Positions 25,901-32,880 are shown, counted from the first letter of the stretch. The stretch: DNA of 32,880 nucleotides from Legionellaceae bacterium UBA2794 (GCA_002352055.1 DEHS01000102.1:9829-42708), one strand, 5' to 3'. Notes: generated from the letters alone by a model not told the origin. Numbers and translations are program-made.

Positions 25901-27436
25901 CAAGACATTATTTATGAGGACCTTGGTGTTTCAGCAGCTGGTATGACGGCTGCTAATATCGAAAGTGCTTTGGGATTGGCGTCTGGTGCATTAAGTTTAT
26001 TTAATCCATCACCCGGAAATACTAAATACAGTGATTCGGGAAATGTAACTGCTATAGATGGAAATTATATAAGTAATACCTATTATTCAAATGCTGGAAC
26101 TCCAATCAGTCTAAATTGGACTTTTAAAAATGCTGAAATCAATTCCAGTCAGGTAAGTAGTGGTCGCAATGATTTATTGTTGCTAGTCATCAAAGATTCG
26201 CATGGAACAATTATACAAGGCCCTCAATTAATAACTTCATCAGAGCAACTTGCAGGTGCCTCCACCGGCAGTGGGGTTTTTAGTTACACGCCAACTTCTG
26301 CTGGAGCCTATGAGTTCGACTGGATTGTGATAAACGGGGCAAATTCCAGTAATGATTCTTCAGTAACGGTTAGTAGCCCCAATAATAACCCCGTTGTTGC
26401 GATTGATTTATTAATTAACTCTTCCATTATGTTCCCGAATAATGCTGATTCCTTAGGGATTACCATTTCAGGAGTTCCATTGGCTGCATTTTTAACGGCA
26501 GGCATAAACATGGGGAATGGAGTATGGGCACTTACTCAGGATCAATTGCATAATTTACAAATGGTTCATGATACTGCCGGCACTTACAACCTAACCGTTA
26601 CAGCAACAGCTAGTGATACAAGTGGAAATAGTAATGTTGTATCAGAAAATTTAACGGTTCAAATTAGCAGTATTTCAAGTAATTCAGGTGATATGTACGA
26701 AGGATCAGCCTCATCTGATTTAATGATGCCACTTTTGGATACCACGGGCCATTATTATTCGGGATATGATGGCGCAGATACTCAATCCGCGGGTAGCGGT
26801 AATGATTTAATGTATGGTGGTGCTGGAGATGATTCCATGACGGGTGGTGGCGGTAATGACGTACTCCATGGTGGCGATGGTAATGATAATATTATTGGTG
26901 GAGAGGGTAATGACGTGTTGTTTGGTGAGTCTGGAATTGATAATTTAATGGGTGAAGCGGGTAATGATATTCTTTCAGGAGGTCTGGGGAATGATACGTT
27001 AAACGGGGGGACGGGTAATGATTACTTGATTGGCGGTAAGGGTAGCGATCTTATGACCGGTGGTGGTGGTATTGACACTTTCTTATGGATTAATGGTGAC
27101 AGTTCAGGTGGGGCTGCCGATACTATTACTGATTTCAAAGCAAATCCCGTGGGTATTTCATCTGATGCAAGTATACTCAATCTTGCAGATTTATTATCAG
27201 ATGAGAAATTGGGAGATTCACCTCTTGGAAGTGATAGTCTGGATAGTTATTTAAATGTTTCTGCATCAGGTGGCAATACAACTATCAAGATTGATGCTAA
27301 TGGTGAAGGCAGTTTTGGTAACCCTTCTCAGACCATTATACTTCAAGGAGTAGATTTAACGGCTACTTTTGCTACTACGAATTCTCACGATATTGTTAAT
27401 CAATTAATAACCAATGGAAATTTAATCGTTCAGTAA
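22916..27436 (+). CDS. Hybrid reading frame: Bacteroidota cadherin-like repeats fused to an RTX adhesin tail
   Basis: The frame encodes 1506 residues with two different natures. Residues 1-20 form a Sec signal peptide. Residues about 43-600 are six cadherin-like (tandem-95) units, each with G-T-L-V-L-N-x-D-G-T-F-T-Y-x-P, F-x-G-x-D-x-F-x-Y and a V-C...C pair typical of Bacteroidota. From about residue 600 the sequence becomes a VCBS repeat (TTGGTLTITDIDSP, GVWSYSTN, VTIAGTNDGPVALND), then a PA14-like domain (about 720-885, with GNYTFRVTADDGYSIRIDG), a further cadherin-like unit, linker domains, eleven RTX nonapeptides (1293-1391) and a C-terminus of the VCA0849 type I secretion class. A Sec head and a type I tail do not belong together. 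The frame most likely joins the 5' half of one gene to the 3' half of another from a different organism. Confidence 0.85.
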   Translation: MNKFCSFIVLAVLCKLVVASPIDSNELLAFSFNKTKNLSLGDIVPVAEDDSFGTDEDIELVGDVSDNGGVDPDFTYTVLTDVSDGTLVLNTDGTFTYTPDENFFGTDVFTYSVCNLLNECDEAIVTILVNEINDSPIAVDDLFEADFNGSLTASSADNDFDPDGDELVYTLDEGPQNGDLVFNTDGSFTYTPDADFEGQDSFTYTVCDSENECVGAMVSLIIINAEEMPIAIDDDYTIEEDTELTGNVGDNDSDPEGEELTFSVVIDANNGTFTLDSDGSCTYVPITNYAGQDTVIYSVCDPTDHCVLGMVVITIVPVNDAPNALDDLVVGEQNDILTNNVSANDYDVDGDVLTYSLITDVVNGTLTFNIDGSFTYNPNIDFFGNDTFEYEVCDAELCDTALVSIAIDQAFANPIAIDDTYSTDEGTGISGNVSDNDVLTDVGDVTYTVSDGVNNGVLVLNEDGSFTYNPNTGFFGTDVFVYSVCNENNNCDEAIVTIQVNELHTLPIAVNDTLTVNEDGFLLGSVAVNDSDADGDDLIFTLEIDVAFGTLVLNADGTFTYTPSPNFFGTDTFVYTVCDDDGNCDMATVIITVTPVNDAAVIAGTTSANLTETNSLLTTGGTLTITDIDSPATFVAQSGTAGLYGSFSINAAGVWSYSTNTAHNEFAPGTNYTDNFTVVSADGTPKVVTVTIAGTNDGPVALNDTFSVNIASLGSNHLTGLHADFYNYREGVDGSNLISIPQVLNFINSHTANASFVSSALNYGSKSGDLGVATSTTDNLKNWLGSDSSSLVRTGNLISSGDAIIDMNGFVKMNAGNYTFRVTADDGYSIRIDGHVVAEVNRIQSSTTNLFSFALAASGLHQIEIIYWDQGGDYNLKVEYKKDNAEYSVLGTADASGNGILIQSDVIVINAQDLISNDTDVDNTFSIASVSAASHGSVSLNGNGQVLLKVEPGYEGTVTFNYTIKDSAGATSTATATINVDLNAPDPIIVMPNNVQDIIYEDLGVSAAGMTAANIESALGLASGALSLFNPSPGNTKYSDSGNVTAIDGNYISNTYYSNAGTPISLNWTFKNAEINSSQVSSGRNDLLLLVIKDSHGTIIQGPQLITSSEQLAGASTGSGVFSYTPTSAGAYEFDWIVINGANSSNDSSVTVSSPNNNPVVAIDLLINSSIMFPNNADSLGITISGVPLAAFLTAGINMGNGVWALTQDQLHNLQMVHDTAGTYNLTVTATASDTSGNSNVVSENLTVQISSISSNSGDMYEGSASSDLMMPLLDTTGHYYSGYDGADTQSAGSGNDLMYGGAGDDSMTGGGGNDVLHGGDGNDNIIGGEGNDVLFGESGIDNLMGEAGNDILSGGLGNDTLNGGTGNDYLIGGKGSDLMTGGGGIDTFLWINGDSSGGAADTITDFKANPVGISSDASILNLADLLSDEKLGDSPLGSDSLDSYLNVSASGGNTTIKIDANGEGSFGNPSQTIILQGVDLTATFATTNSHDIVNQLITNGNLIVQ
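23045..24710 (+). repeat. Six tandem cadherin-like units, ~280 bp each
   Basis: Each unit carries a Asp-rich calcium-site pattern (D-x-D-x-D-G-D-x-L or similar), the G-T-L/F-x-L-N-x-D-G-T-F-T-Y-x-P core and a closing V-C-D/N...C-D/E pair before the linker to the next unit. The last unit runs directly into the foreign VCBS repeat. Confidence 0.75.
24690..24760 (+). other. Probable junction between two genomes (assembly chimera)
   Basis: Up to VTPVNDA (ending near 24,714) the repeats have the Bacteroidota style with paired cysteines. Immediately after it the cysteines disappear from the protein and VCBS, PA14 and RTX domains begin. All genes downstream are gammaproteobacterial and all genes upstream are Bacteroidota. 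The VTPVNDA linker is common to cadherin and VCBS repeats of both groups, and so offers a short shared sequence at which reads could be wrongly joined. Confidence 0.75.
26792..27088 (+). repeat. Eleven RTX nonapeptide repeats
   Basis: Eleven consecutive 27-base units encode G-G-x-G-x-D-x-L/I/M-x, such as GAGDDSMTG, GGGNDVLHG and GLGNDTLNG. This is the calcium-binding beta-roll of type I secreted RTX proteins. The expected secretion domain follows directly, with DTITDF and a terminal LITNGNLIV. Confidence 0.95.
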
Positions 27437-27607
27437 TTTGCATATGAATTATCATCAATCCAGTGCCCTATGTCAGGATCACTCTCTGATTAGACGACAC
27501 TGGTGTTTCTACAAATGTCTCATAAGGTAGAGCGATTGGATTTAAAATCTCCTCGCAATCTTCATATTGACTGCTATATACTCAACTTTTAATCTTCAGA
27601 GTTAGCT

Positions 27608-28207
27608 ATGAGCGATCCTTACATATTAGTACTATATTATTCGCGTAATGGTTCGACCGCTCAACTGGCCCAATACATTGCTCGTGGAGTTTCTGCGGTT
27701 AGTGGCATTGAGGCGCGGTTGCGCACTGTTCCCCCTGTATCAACTACTTGTGAAGCGGTTGATAAGGAAATCCCCGATGAAGGTGCTCCTTATGCAACAC
27801 TTGATGATTTACGCCATTGTCACGGGCTGGCTATGGGAAGCCCAACACGCTTTGGTAATATGGCTGCACCCTTAAAATATTTTCTGGACGGTACCTCCTC
27901 TCTATGGCTTACGGGCGATTTGGTGGATAAGCCTGCCTGTGTTTTTTCATCGTCGGCAAGTATGCATGGCGGTCAGGAAAGTACATTAATCTCTATGATG
28001 TTACCTTTGTTGCATCAAGGTATGATTATTTTGGGGATTCCTTATACTGAATCTGCGTTGAATAATACCGTAACGGGTGGAACACCTTATGGCGTAACTC
28101 ATGTTTCTGGAGTGGCCAATGATGTTACCTTGAGTCAAGATGAGATTATTTTGGCTAAAAGTTTAGGTCAACGTTTAGCTCAAGTAGCAATGGGATTAAA
28201 GAAATAA
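27608..28207 (+). CDS. wrbA: NAD(P)H:quinone oxidoreductase, WrbA flavoprotein
   Basis: The 199-residue flavodoxin-like protein has the FMN phosphate loop LYYSRNGSTAQLAQYIARG, the FMN-ring contact GSPTRFGNMAAPLKYFLDG and the later SSASMHGGQESTL and GIPYTESALN blocks that distinguish WrbA from ordinary flavodoxins. WrbA reduces quinones by two electrons and forms tetramers in the cytoplasm. Its TAA shares a base with the ATG of the next gene (TAATG), so translation is probably coupled. The 171-base gap before it contains a TATACT at 27577-27582 that might be a -10 box but lacks a convincing -35. Codon use and neighbours place it with the gammaproteobacterial half. Confidence 0.92.
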   Translation: MSDPYILVLYYSRNGSTAQLAQYIARGVSAVSGIEARLRTVPPVSTTCEAVDKEIPDEGAPYATLDDLRHCHGLAMGSPTRFGNMAAPLKYFLDGTSSLWLTGDLVDKPACVFSSSASMHGGQESTLISMMLPLLHQGMIILGIPYTESALNNTVTGGTPYGVTHVSGVANDVTLSQDEIILAKSLGQRLAQVAMGLKK

Positions 28208-28989
28208 TGAAAGTAATCAGTTTTAATGCAAATGGCATCCGGGCTTGTGCTCGCAATGGATTTTATGATTGGCTCGCTGTTCAGGACGCTGATTTTGTAT
28301 GCATCCAGGAAACTAAAGCTCAGGCACATCAGTTAATTCCAGAGGAAATTTATTACCCGCAGAATTATTATTGTGAGTACTATGATGCTCAGAAAAAGGG
28401 CTATAGTGGCGTGGCTATCTACTCTCGTTATAAACCGAATCGCGTGGTAAAGGGGCTGGGTTTTGATTATTGTGATAATGAAGGGCGATACATACAATTT
28501 GATTACCCTAAACTAAGTGTTATTTCACTTTACCTGCCTTCTGGGACCAGTGGTGATGAGCGTCAGGTAGTAAAATATGATTTTCTAGATAAATTTGCCA
28601 GACATTTGATTGAATTAAAAAATGAAGGCCGGGAGCTGATTATTTGCGGTGATTATAACATTGCTCACAAACAGATTGATTTAAAAAACTGGAAAGGGAA
28701 TCAAAAAAACTCAGGATTTTTGCCTGAGGAGCGAGCCTGGATGGACGAATTATTTGGTTCAATGGGTTTTGTCGATGCGTTTCGCGTGCACAATCCAGCA
28801 GAAGAGCAATATACCTGGTGGTCTTATCGAAGCAGAGCTTGGGAAAAAAATGTGGGATGGAGAATTGATTATCAGGTAATTACTCCAGGACTTACTGAGC
28901 ATGTAGTGAATTCACGTATCTTCCGTGAGGCCCGATTATCTGATCATGCCCCTTTGCTTATCGAATATAAAGGAGACTGGTGTGTTTAA
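28207..28989 (+). CDS. xthA: Exodeoxyribonuclease III family AP endonuclease, copy 1
   Basis: The 260-residue enzyme belongs to the XthA/APE1 family, which cleaves DNA 5' to abasic sites during base-excision repair. It shows ISFNANGIRA, the metal-binding Glu35 in IQETKAQ, GYSGVAIYS, the catalytic CGDYNIAH, WWSYRSRAWEKNVGWRIDY and the closing LSDHAPLLIEY with the Asp-His pair. All active-site positions are present. The FNANGIRA subgroup is the commoner Xth type in proteobacteria. It overlaps wrbA by one base and the second xth copy by eight, forming a compact three-gene operon. Confidence 0.92.
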   Translation: MKVISFNANGIRACARNGFYDWLAVQDADFVCIQETKAQAHQLIPEEIYYPQNYYCEYYDAQKKGYSGVAIYSRYKPNRVVKGLGFDYCDNEGRYIQFDYPKLSVISLYLPSGTSGDERQVVKYDFLDKFARHLIELKNEGRELIICGDYNIAHKQIDLKNWKGNQKNSGFLPEERAWMDELFGSMGFVDAFRVHNPAEEQYTWWSYRSRAWEKNVGWRIDYQVITPGLTEHVVNSRIFREARLSDHAPLLIEYKGDWCV

Positions 28990-29752
28990 ACTTGCAAGCT
29001 GGAATGTTAATTCCTTAAAAATTCGCCTGGATCAGGTTTTAGAATGGCTAGAGACCTCACAAATGGATGTGCTCGCGCTGCAGGAAACTAAATTAATTGA
29101 TGAAAATTTTCCAGTTTCAGCTTTTGCGGAACGGGGTTTTCACTACGTATATTCGGGTCAAAAAACATATAATGGGGTGGCCATCATTAGTAAACATCCA
29201 ATTACTGATGTACTCACCGATATTCCTGAGCTGGATGATCCGCAAAGACGGATCCTTGCCGCAACCATTAATGGAGTTCGATTAATCAATTTATACGTAC
29301 CTAATGGTTCAACTCCGACATCAGATAAATATCAATATAAATTGAACTGGCTTGAAAAAGTTAATTATTTTATTAAAAACCAACTGGATACCCATGCCAA
29401 ATTAGCTGTGGTAGGGGATTTTAATATTGCTCCCGAAGACAGAGATGTTCATGACCCAATAGAGTGGGAAGGGTGTGTTCTTGTAAGTCCGCCTGAGCGC
29501 CAAGCATTTGCGGAAATGTTAGGTTTAGGATTATATGACAGTTTTAGAAACTTCCCTCAGGAAGAAAATGTATTTAGTTGGTGGGATTATCGGGCTGCAG
29601 GATTTAGAAGAAATAGAGGATTACGCATAGATCATGTTTTATTAAGTCATGAGCTTAATGCAGTGTGCAGGGACTCTAAAATTGATAAGGAACCACGCAA
29701 ATCAGAGCGGCCATCGGATCATGCTCCGGTATGGGTTGAGCTGGATATATAA
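28982..29752 (+). CDS. xthA: Exodeoxyribonuclease III family AP endonuclease, copy 2
   Basis: The start is GTG at 28982, six bases after a perfect AAGGAG (28970-28975) and eight bases inside the previous gene; longer frames begin within xthA copy 1 and lack such a site. The 256 residues show ASWNVNSLKIRL, Glu35 in LQETKLID, YNGVAIIS, LYVPNGS, the catalytic VGDFNIAPEDRDVHDP, FSWWDYR, RIDHVLLS and the final SDHAPVWVEL. The N-V-N-S opening and the APEDRDVHDP loop mark it as a different Xth subgroup from its neighbour, so the pair is probably two old paralogues rather than a recent duplication. Confidence 0.92.
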   Translation: MFKLASWNVNSLKIRLDQVLEWLETSQMDVLALQETKLIDENFPVSAFAERGFHYVYSGQKTYNGVAIISKHPITDVLTDIPELDDPQRRILAATINGVRLINLYVPNGSTPTSDKYQYKLNWLEKVNYFIKNQLDTHAKLAVVGDFNIAPEDRDVHDPIEWEGCVLVSPPERQAFAEMLGLGLYDSFRNFPQEENVFSWWDYRAAGFRRNRGLRIDHVLLSHELNAVCRDSKIDKEPRKSERPSDHAPVWVELDI

Positions 29753-29835
29753 CACTGGTCTTAATTCAAAAGTATGATTTTGAGTCTATAATATACAAAA
29801 ATAAGAAGGAAACCCCTCGAAAAGTGAGAAAAAAT

Positions 29836-29864
29836 TGATTTGTAGAAACTTTTCTGCTATCGTT
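29836..29864 (+). promoter_or_regulatory. Possible sigma-70 promoter for rpmE
   Basis: TTGATT at 29836-29841 and TATCGT at 29859-29864 are separated by 17 bases; each matches 4 of 6 consensus positions. A TATAAT at 29787-29792 is an alternative -10 but has only a weak TTCAAA 16 bases upstream. Confidence 0.3.
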
Positions 29865-29940
29865 TTGCGTCATTTGTATTGAGTATGGTGCTTGGCATTT
29901 TGTCCAGGTGGCGATACTCCAAGAACTAAGAGAGTAGTGT

Positions 29941-30168
29941 ATGAAAGCATCTGTTCACCCAGGTTATGAAGTTGTTAAAGTTACTTGCAGTTGTGGCGAA
30001 GTTTTTGAAACTCGTTCCACTTTATGTAAAGATTTAAGCATTGAGGTCTGTTCACAGTGCCATCCTTTCTATACTGGTAAACAAAAACTGGTAGACACTG
30101 GTGGTCGAGTTCAAAAATTCCGCGATCGCTACAATATGCGTTCTGCTCAAGCTACAGCAAAAGAATAA
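29941..30168 (+). CDS. rpmE: Ribosomal protein L31, zinc-binding form
   Basis: The 75-residue protein is bL31 of the large ribosomal subunit. It has the zinc-binding form: Cys16 and Cys18 (VTCSCGEVF), then Cys37 and Cys40 (EVCSQCHPFYTGKQKL), followed by VDTGGRVQKFRDRY. A C+ copy normally stores zinc and is replaced by a C- paralogue under zinc limitation; no such paralogue is in the window. It is a single-gene unit with a terminator 30 bases downstream. Confidence 0.97.
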   Translation: MKASVHPGYEVVKVTCSCGEVFETRSTLCKDLSIEVCSQCHPFYTGKQKLVDTGGRVQKFRDRYNMRSAQATAKE

Positions 30169-30197
30169 TTAAGACCTGGATCTTCATATTGTTCACT

Positions 30198-30225
30198 AAA
30201 GGCACATAATTTTTGTGCCTTTTTT
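30198..30225 (+). terminator. Rho-independent terminator after rpmE
   Basis: AAAGGCACA at 30198-30206 pairs perfectly with TGTGCCTTT at 30214-30222 across a 7-base loop, with a run of Ts continuing to 30225. Confidence 0.88.
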
Positions 30226-30259
30226 ACTGGGTATTTTGTAAAAAAAGAGAGTATGTATT

Positions 30260-31495
30260 TTGGATAATAATGATTTAAATCAGCGTGCCCTGGATTATCA
30301 TGAATTTCCCACTCCGGGCAAATTATGTGTTCACTTAACGAAACCAACAAATTCTCAGGACGATTTATCTCTGGCTTATACGCCAGGTGTTGCAGCCCCT
30401 GTTCTTGCTATCGCTGAACACGCTGAAGATGCGTACCGGTATACCAATAAGGGTAATCTGGTTGCCGTAATGACTAATGGAACAGCTACTTTAGGTTTAG
30501 GAAATGTGGGGGCTTTAGCCAGCAAGCCTGTTATGGAAGGAAAGGCTGTTTTATTTAAACGTTTTGCAGATTTGGATGTATACGATATTGAAATCGATGC
30601 TGACGATCCCCAGGCATTTATTGCCACGGCAAAATATATTTCTCCTACCTTTGGCGGAATTAATCTGGAAGATATTAAGGCTCCGGAGTGTTTTGAAATA
30701 GAGCAGGCCTTGATTGAGCAATTAAATATTCCTGTATTCCATGATGATCAGCATGGTACTGCTATAGTAGTAGCGGCCGGTTTGTTGAATGCTTTGGAAT
30801 TGCAAGAAAAAAAATTATCTGACGTTCGAATTGTATGTATCGGAGCAGGAGCTGCCGGTATTGCATCCATGCGACTTCTTGTAGCATTGGGAGCAGATAA
30901 AGAAAAAATGCTGCTGCTTGATTCTAACGGTGTCATTCATACTGGAAGAGCAGATTTAAACGCTTATAAATTTGCTTTTGCGCGCACCACAGAAAGTCGT
31001 ACTCTAGCAGACGCTTTAGTGGATGCGGATGTGTTTATTGGTGTAGCAAAGCCAAATCTGTTAAATGCTGATTTATTGCAGCTAATGGCGCCGAATCCTG
31101 TTATCTTTGCCTTATCCAATCCTGATCCGGAGATTCGTCCAGAGCTTGCTCATCGAGTGCGTGATGATTTAATTATTGCCACAGGACGCAGCGATTACCC
31201 TAATCAGGTTAATAATGTATTATGTTTTCCTTACATCTTCAGAGGGGCGTTGGATGTACGTGCTAAATGTATTAATCAATCAATGCAAATTGCCGCAGTG
31301 GAGGCTATTCGACAATTAGTACATGAAGAAGTTCCTCAGGTGGTGAAAGATAATTACCCTGGAGTAAGGCATTGGGGATTTGGTCCAGACTATATTCTTC
31401 CCAAACCTATAGATCCGAGATTAAGAGAAAGGGTTCCTGCTGCTGTAGCCCAGGCTGCAATAGCAAGCGGCGTGAGTCGGATTAATAATAAATAA
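30260..31495 (+). CDS. Malic enzyme, short form without phosphotransacetylase domain
   Basis: The 411-residue enzyme decarboxylates malate to pyruvate. It shows LAYTPGVAAPVLAI, the catalytic NGTATLGLGNVGALASKPVMEGK with its lysine, the metal-binding EDIKAPECFEIE, the conserved FHDDQHGTAIV, the nucleotide-binding CIGAGAAGIA, and the substrate-binding ALSNPDPEI and GRSDYPNQVNN. It corresponds to the malic half of MaeB and ends before the ~330-residue phosphotransacetylase-like part of the enterobacterial enzyme. This shorter form is normal in many bacteria and is not a truncation. The start is TTG at 30260, preceded by a purine-rich AAAGAGAG; no in-frame ATG lies nearby. NAD or NADP preference cannot be stated from motifs alone. 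Confidence 0.92.
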   Translation: MDNNDLNQRALDYHEFPTPGKLCVHLTKPTNSQDDLSLAYTPGVAAPVLAIAEHAEDAYRYTNKGNLVAVMTNGTATLGLGNVGALASKPVMEGKAVLFKRFADLDVYDIEIDADDPQAFIATAKYISPTFGGINLEDIKAPECFEIEQALIEQLNIPVFHDDQHGTAIVVAAGLLNALELQEKKLSDVRIVCIGAGAAGIASMRLLVALGADKEKMLLLDSNGVIHTGRADLNAYKFAFARTTESRTLADALVDADVFIGVAKPNLLNADLLQLMAPNPVIFALSNPDPEIRPELAHRVRDDLIIATGRSDYPNQVNNVLCFPYIFRGALDVRAKCINQSMQIAAVEAIRQLVHEEVPQVVKDNYPGVRHWGFGPDYILPKPIDPRLRERVPAAVAQAAIASGVSRINNK

Positions 31496-31507
31496 TAAAA
31501 AGTCTTA

Positions 31508-31534
31508 ATCTGATCTCATTTTAAGGGATCAGAT
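31508..31534 (+). repeat. 8-bp inverted repeat between malic enzyme and MFS genes
   Basis: ATCTGATC at 31508-31515 and GATCAGAT at 31527-31534 are perfect inverted copies with an 11-base loop. There is no T tract, so it is a poor intrinsic terminator; it lies 12 bases upstream of the MFS Shine-Dalgarno sequence and could be an operator or leader hairpin. Confidence 0.5.
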
Positions 31535-31558
31535 CACTTGCTTGTTAAGGAGATAACT

Positions 31559-32857
31559 TTGCATTCTGAAAATCGAAAAGACTACGCAGTCATTGGATGG
31601 CTTATTTGTGGCTTGGGAGCTGTTTTTTATAGTTACGAGTATTTGTTACGTATAGCACCCAGTGTCATGGAGCACTCCTTGCGTGAGCATTTTAATTTAA
31701 GTGCCAGCGGCTTTGGTTTCCTTTCCTCATTTTATTACTTTGCCTATGTACCAATGCAATTGCCGGTTGGGGTTTTGCTTGATAGATATGGTCCCAAAAG
31801 ATTACTGACAATTGCCTGTCTTATCTGTGTGGTGGGAACCTTTTTATTTACTGCCACGGATGTTTTTTGGGTTGCAGCTATTGGACGTTTCTTAATGGGA
31901 CTGGGGTCTGCTTTTGCTTTTGTTGGGGTATTAAAGCTGGCTACCATCTGGCTTCCTGAAGAGCGTCTTGGCATGGTTTCAGGCCTGACTTCAGCTTTAG
32001 GACCTATCGGCGCAATGATTGGTGATAATTTCCTTGAGCATTTTGTAGAAAAAATGGGCTGGATTCAGACATTAAATCTTACTGCTGTTTTTGGTATTGG
32101 ATTAACTGTGGTGCTGTGGTTTGGGATCAAGGACCGCCAAGGTCGTCATCGACAAATAGGTACTGTTCCTACCATTAAGAAAGGGTTGATTGATTTGGGA
32201 ATTATTATTCGCAATCAGCAAATCTGGGTTAATGGGATGTATGGTTGTCTGGTTTATCTTCCTACCACGGTGTTTGCTGAACTTTGGGGCATTCCTTACT
32301 TACAGCATGCGCATGGGCTTTCGGCTCAAGGAGCAGGTTTAGCTAATTCGCTGCTTTTTCTAGGATTTATTCTGGGTGCCCCTTTAATGGGATATATATC
32401 TGATAAATTACAACGACGAAAATTTCCTATGCTTTTTGGAGCCGGTGGTGCTGCTATTGTCATGATGATGATTCTATATCTGCCAGGATTAAGTGAATCA
32501 AATATCCAATCCTTAATGTTTTTATTAGGATTGTTGTACAGTGCTCAAGCTATTGTATTTGCTGTTGGACGTGAATTAAGTCCGGGTGAAGCAGCGGGTA
32601 CTGCTATGGCTGTTACTAATATGATTGTGATGTTGGGTGCTATGTTCCTGCAACCTTTAGTGGGCAATTTATTAGATTTCAGTTTATCAACTCATGTTGG
32701 TGGTGCTGCCCTTACAGGTGAGGCGGTTAGTAATTTACAGAAGTTATATAGCGTTGATGATTATCAATTTGCGTTATCAGTTATTCCTTTAGGAATTTTG
32801 ATTGCTGCTATATTAACCTTCTTTTTAAAAGAAACTCACGCTCATGCACCCAAATAA
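31559..32857 (+). CDS. Major facilitator superfamily transporter
   Basis: TTG at 31559 was chosen because a perfect AAGGAG (31547-31552) lies six bases upstream; the longer frame from 31538 would start ahead of that site. The 432 residues contain about 12 hydrophobic helices. The A-motif GVLLDRYGPKRLL lies between helices 2 and 3 and its weaker second copy GYISDKLQRRKFP lies between helices 8 and 9, as in MFS carriers. The N-terminal stretch CGLGAVFYSYEYLLRIAPSV resembles anion/cation symporter subfamilies common in Legionella and Coxiella. The substrate is not determinable. It may be cotranscribed with the malic enzyme gene 63 bases upstream. Confidence 0.85.
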   Translation: MHSENRKDYAVIGWLICGLGAVFYSYEYLLRIAPSVMEHSLREHFNLSASGFGFLSSFYYFAYVPMQLPVGVLLDRYGPKRLLTIACLICVVGTFLFTATDVFWVAAIGRFLMGLGSAFAFVGVLKLATIWLPEERLGMVSGLTSALGPIGAMIGDNFLEHFVEKMGWIQTLNLTAVFGIGLTVVLWFGIKDRQGRHRQIGTVPTIKKGLIDLGIIIRNQQIWVNGMYGCLVYLPTTVFAELWGIPYLQHAHGLSAQGAGLANSLLFLGFILGAPLMGYISDKLQRRKFPMLFGAGGAAIVMMMILYLPGLSESNIQSLMFLLGLLYSAQAIVFAVGRELSPGEAAGTAMAVTNMIVMLGAMFLQPLVGNLLDFSLSTHVGGAALTGEAVSNLQKLYSVDDYQFALSVIPLGILIAAILTFFLKETHAHAPK

Positions 32858-32880
32858 AATGTCTAGAAAACAGTTATCAT

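Noticed and set aside
27460..27503. CCAGTG...CACTGG inverted repeat after the RTX gene as a terminator
   Set aside because: The stem is only 6 bp with a 32-base loop and no T run follows, so it cannot be supported as a terminator.
27567..27593. Sigma-70 promoter TTGACT/TTTAAT or TATACT upstream of wrbA
   Set aside because: The spacing is 15 bases for the first pair, and no adequate -35 lies at the right distance from TATACT, so no choice is convincing.
28925..28981. Longer N-terminus for xthA copy 2 beginning at 28925
   Set aside because: Those codons lie inside the end of copy 1, encode non-homologous sequence and precede the AAGGAG that serves the GTG at 28982.
24700..32880. Genomic island acquired by a Bacteroidota host
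   Set aside because: The region carries housekeeping genes (rpmE, malic enzyme, xthA) in native-looking order and has no integrase, tRNA or attachment repeat at the boundary. A chimera explains it better.

Overview
The window looks like two genomes joined inside one reading frame. From position 1 to about 24.7 kb the genes are those of a Bacteroidota (Bacteroidetes) bacterium. They include a type IX secretion substrate with a type B C-terminal domain, a PorP/SprF protein and a PorE-like OmpA protein. Promoters here resemble the Bacteroidetes -7 element TAnnTTTG, and most starts lack a clear Shine-Dalgarno sequence. From about 24.7 kb to the end the genes are those of a gammaproteobacterium, most likely Legionella-like: the tail of an RTX adhesin, wrbA, two xthA paralogues, rpmE, a short malic enzyme and an MFS transporter. 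Several of these starts have a textbook AAGGAG. The switch falls inside the 1506-codon frame at 22916-27436, where two unrelated cadherin/VCBS-type repeat proteins meet in frame. A metagenomic assembly chimera is the simplest explanation; a real gene fusion by transfer is the less likely alternative.

Layout of the Bacteroidota part. 1-7417: a three-gene surface cluster (giant repeat adhesin, PorP/SprF, PorE-like). 7404-8738 (-): an RsmF-like rRNA methyltransferase. 8803-9067: a self-contained unit made of a sigma-54-like promoter, a 48-codon ORF and a terminator. 9162-11236: an OmpR-type response regulator and its histidine kinase. 11263-13138: four helically phased 11-bp repeats, then an apparent operon (Usp-like protein, lipocalin-like protein, YoaK membrane protein) that the two-component system may control. 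13155-13994 (-): a lipoprotein with a possible caspase-like His/Cys dyad. 14089-15554: truB and a beta-barrel outer-membrane protein. 15571-19752 (-): a coupled operon encoding a YfiR-like protein, two paralogous TPR proteins and a HAMP-PP2C (SpoIIE) phosphatase; this looks like an envelope signalling module. 19888-22721 (-): ferritin, an FAD-dependent oxidoreductase and kbl.

Layout of the gammaproteobacterial part. 24.7-27.4 kb: VCBS, PA14-like and cadherin-like domains, eleven RTX nonapeptides and a type I secretion C-terminus. 27608-29752: wrbA-xthA-xthA with overlapping or coupled starts. 29941-30225: rpmE with its own terminator. 30260-32857: malic enzyme and MFS transporter.

No tRNA, rRNA, CRISPR array, insertion sequence or prophage gene was recognised. 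No stretch longer than 300 bases is without a gene. Family assignments come from reading motifs; no search was run.
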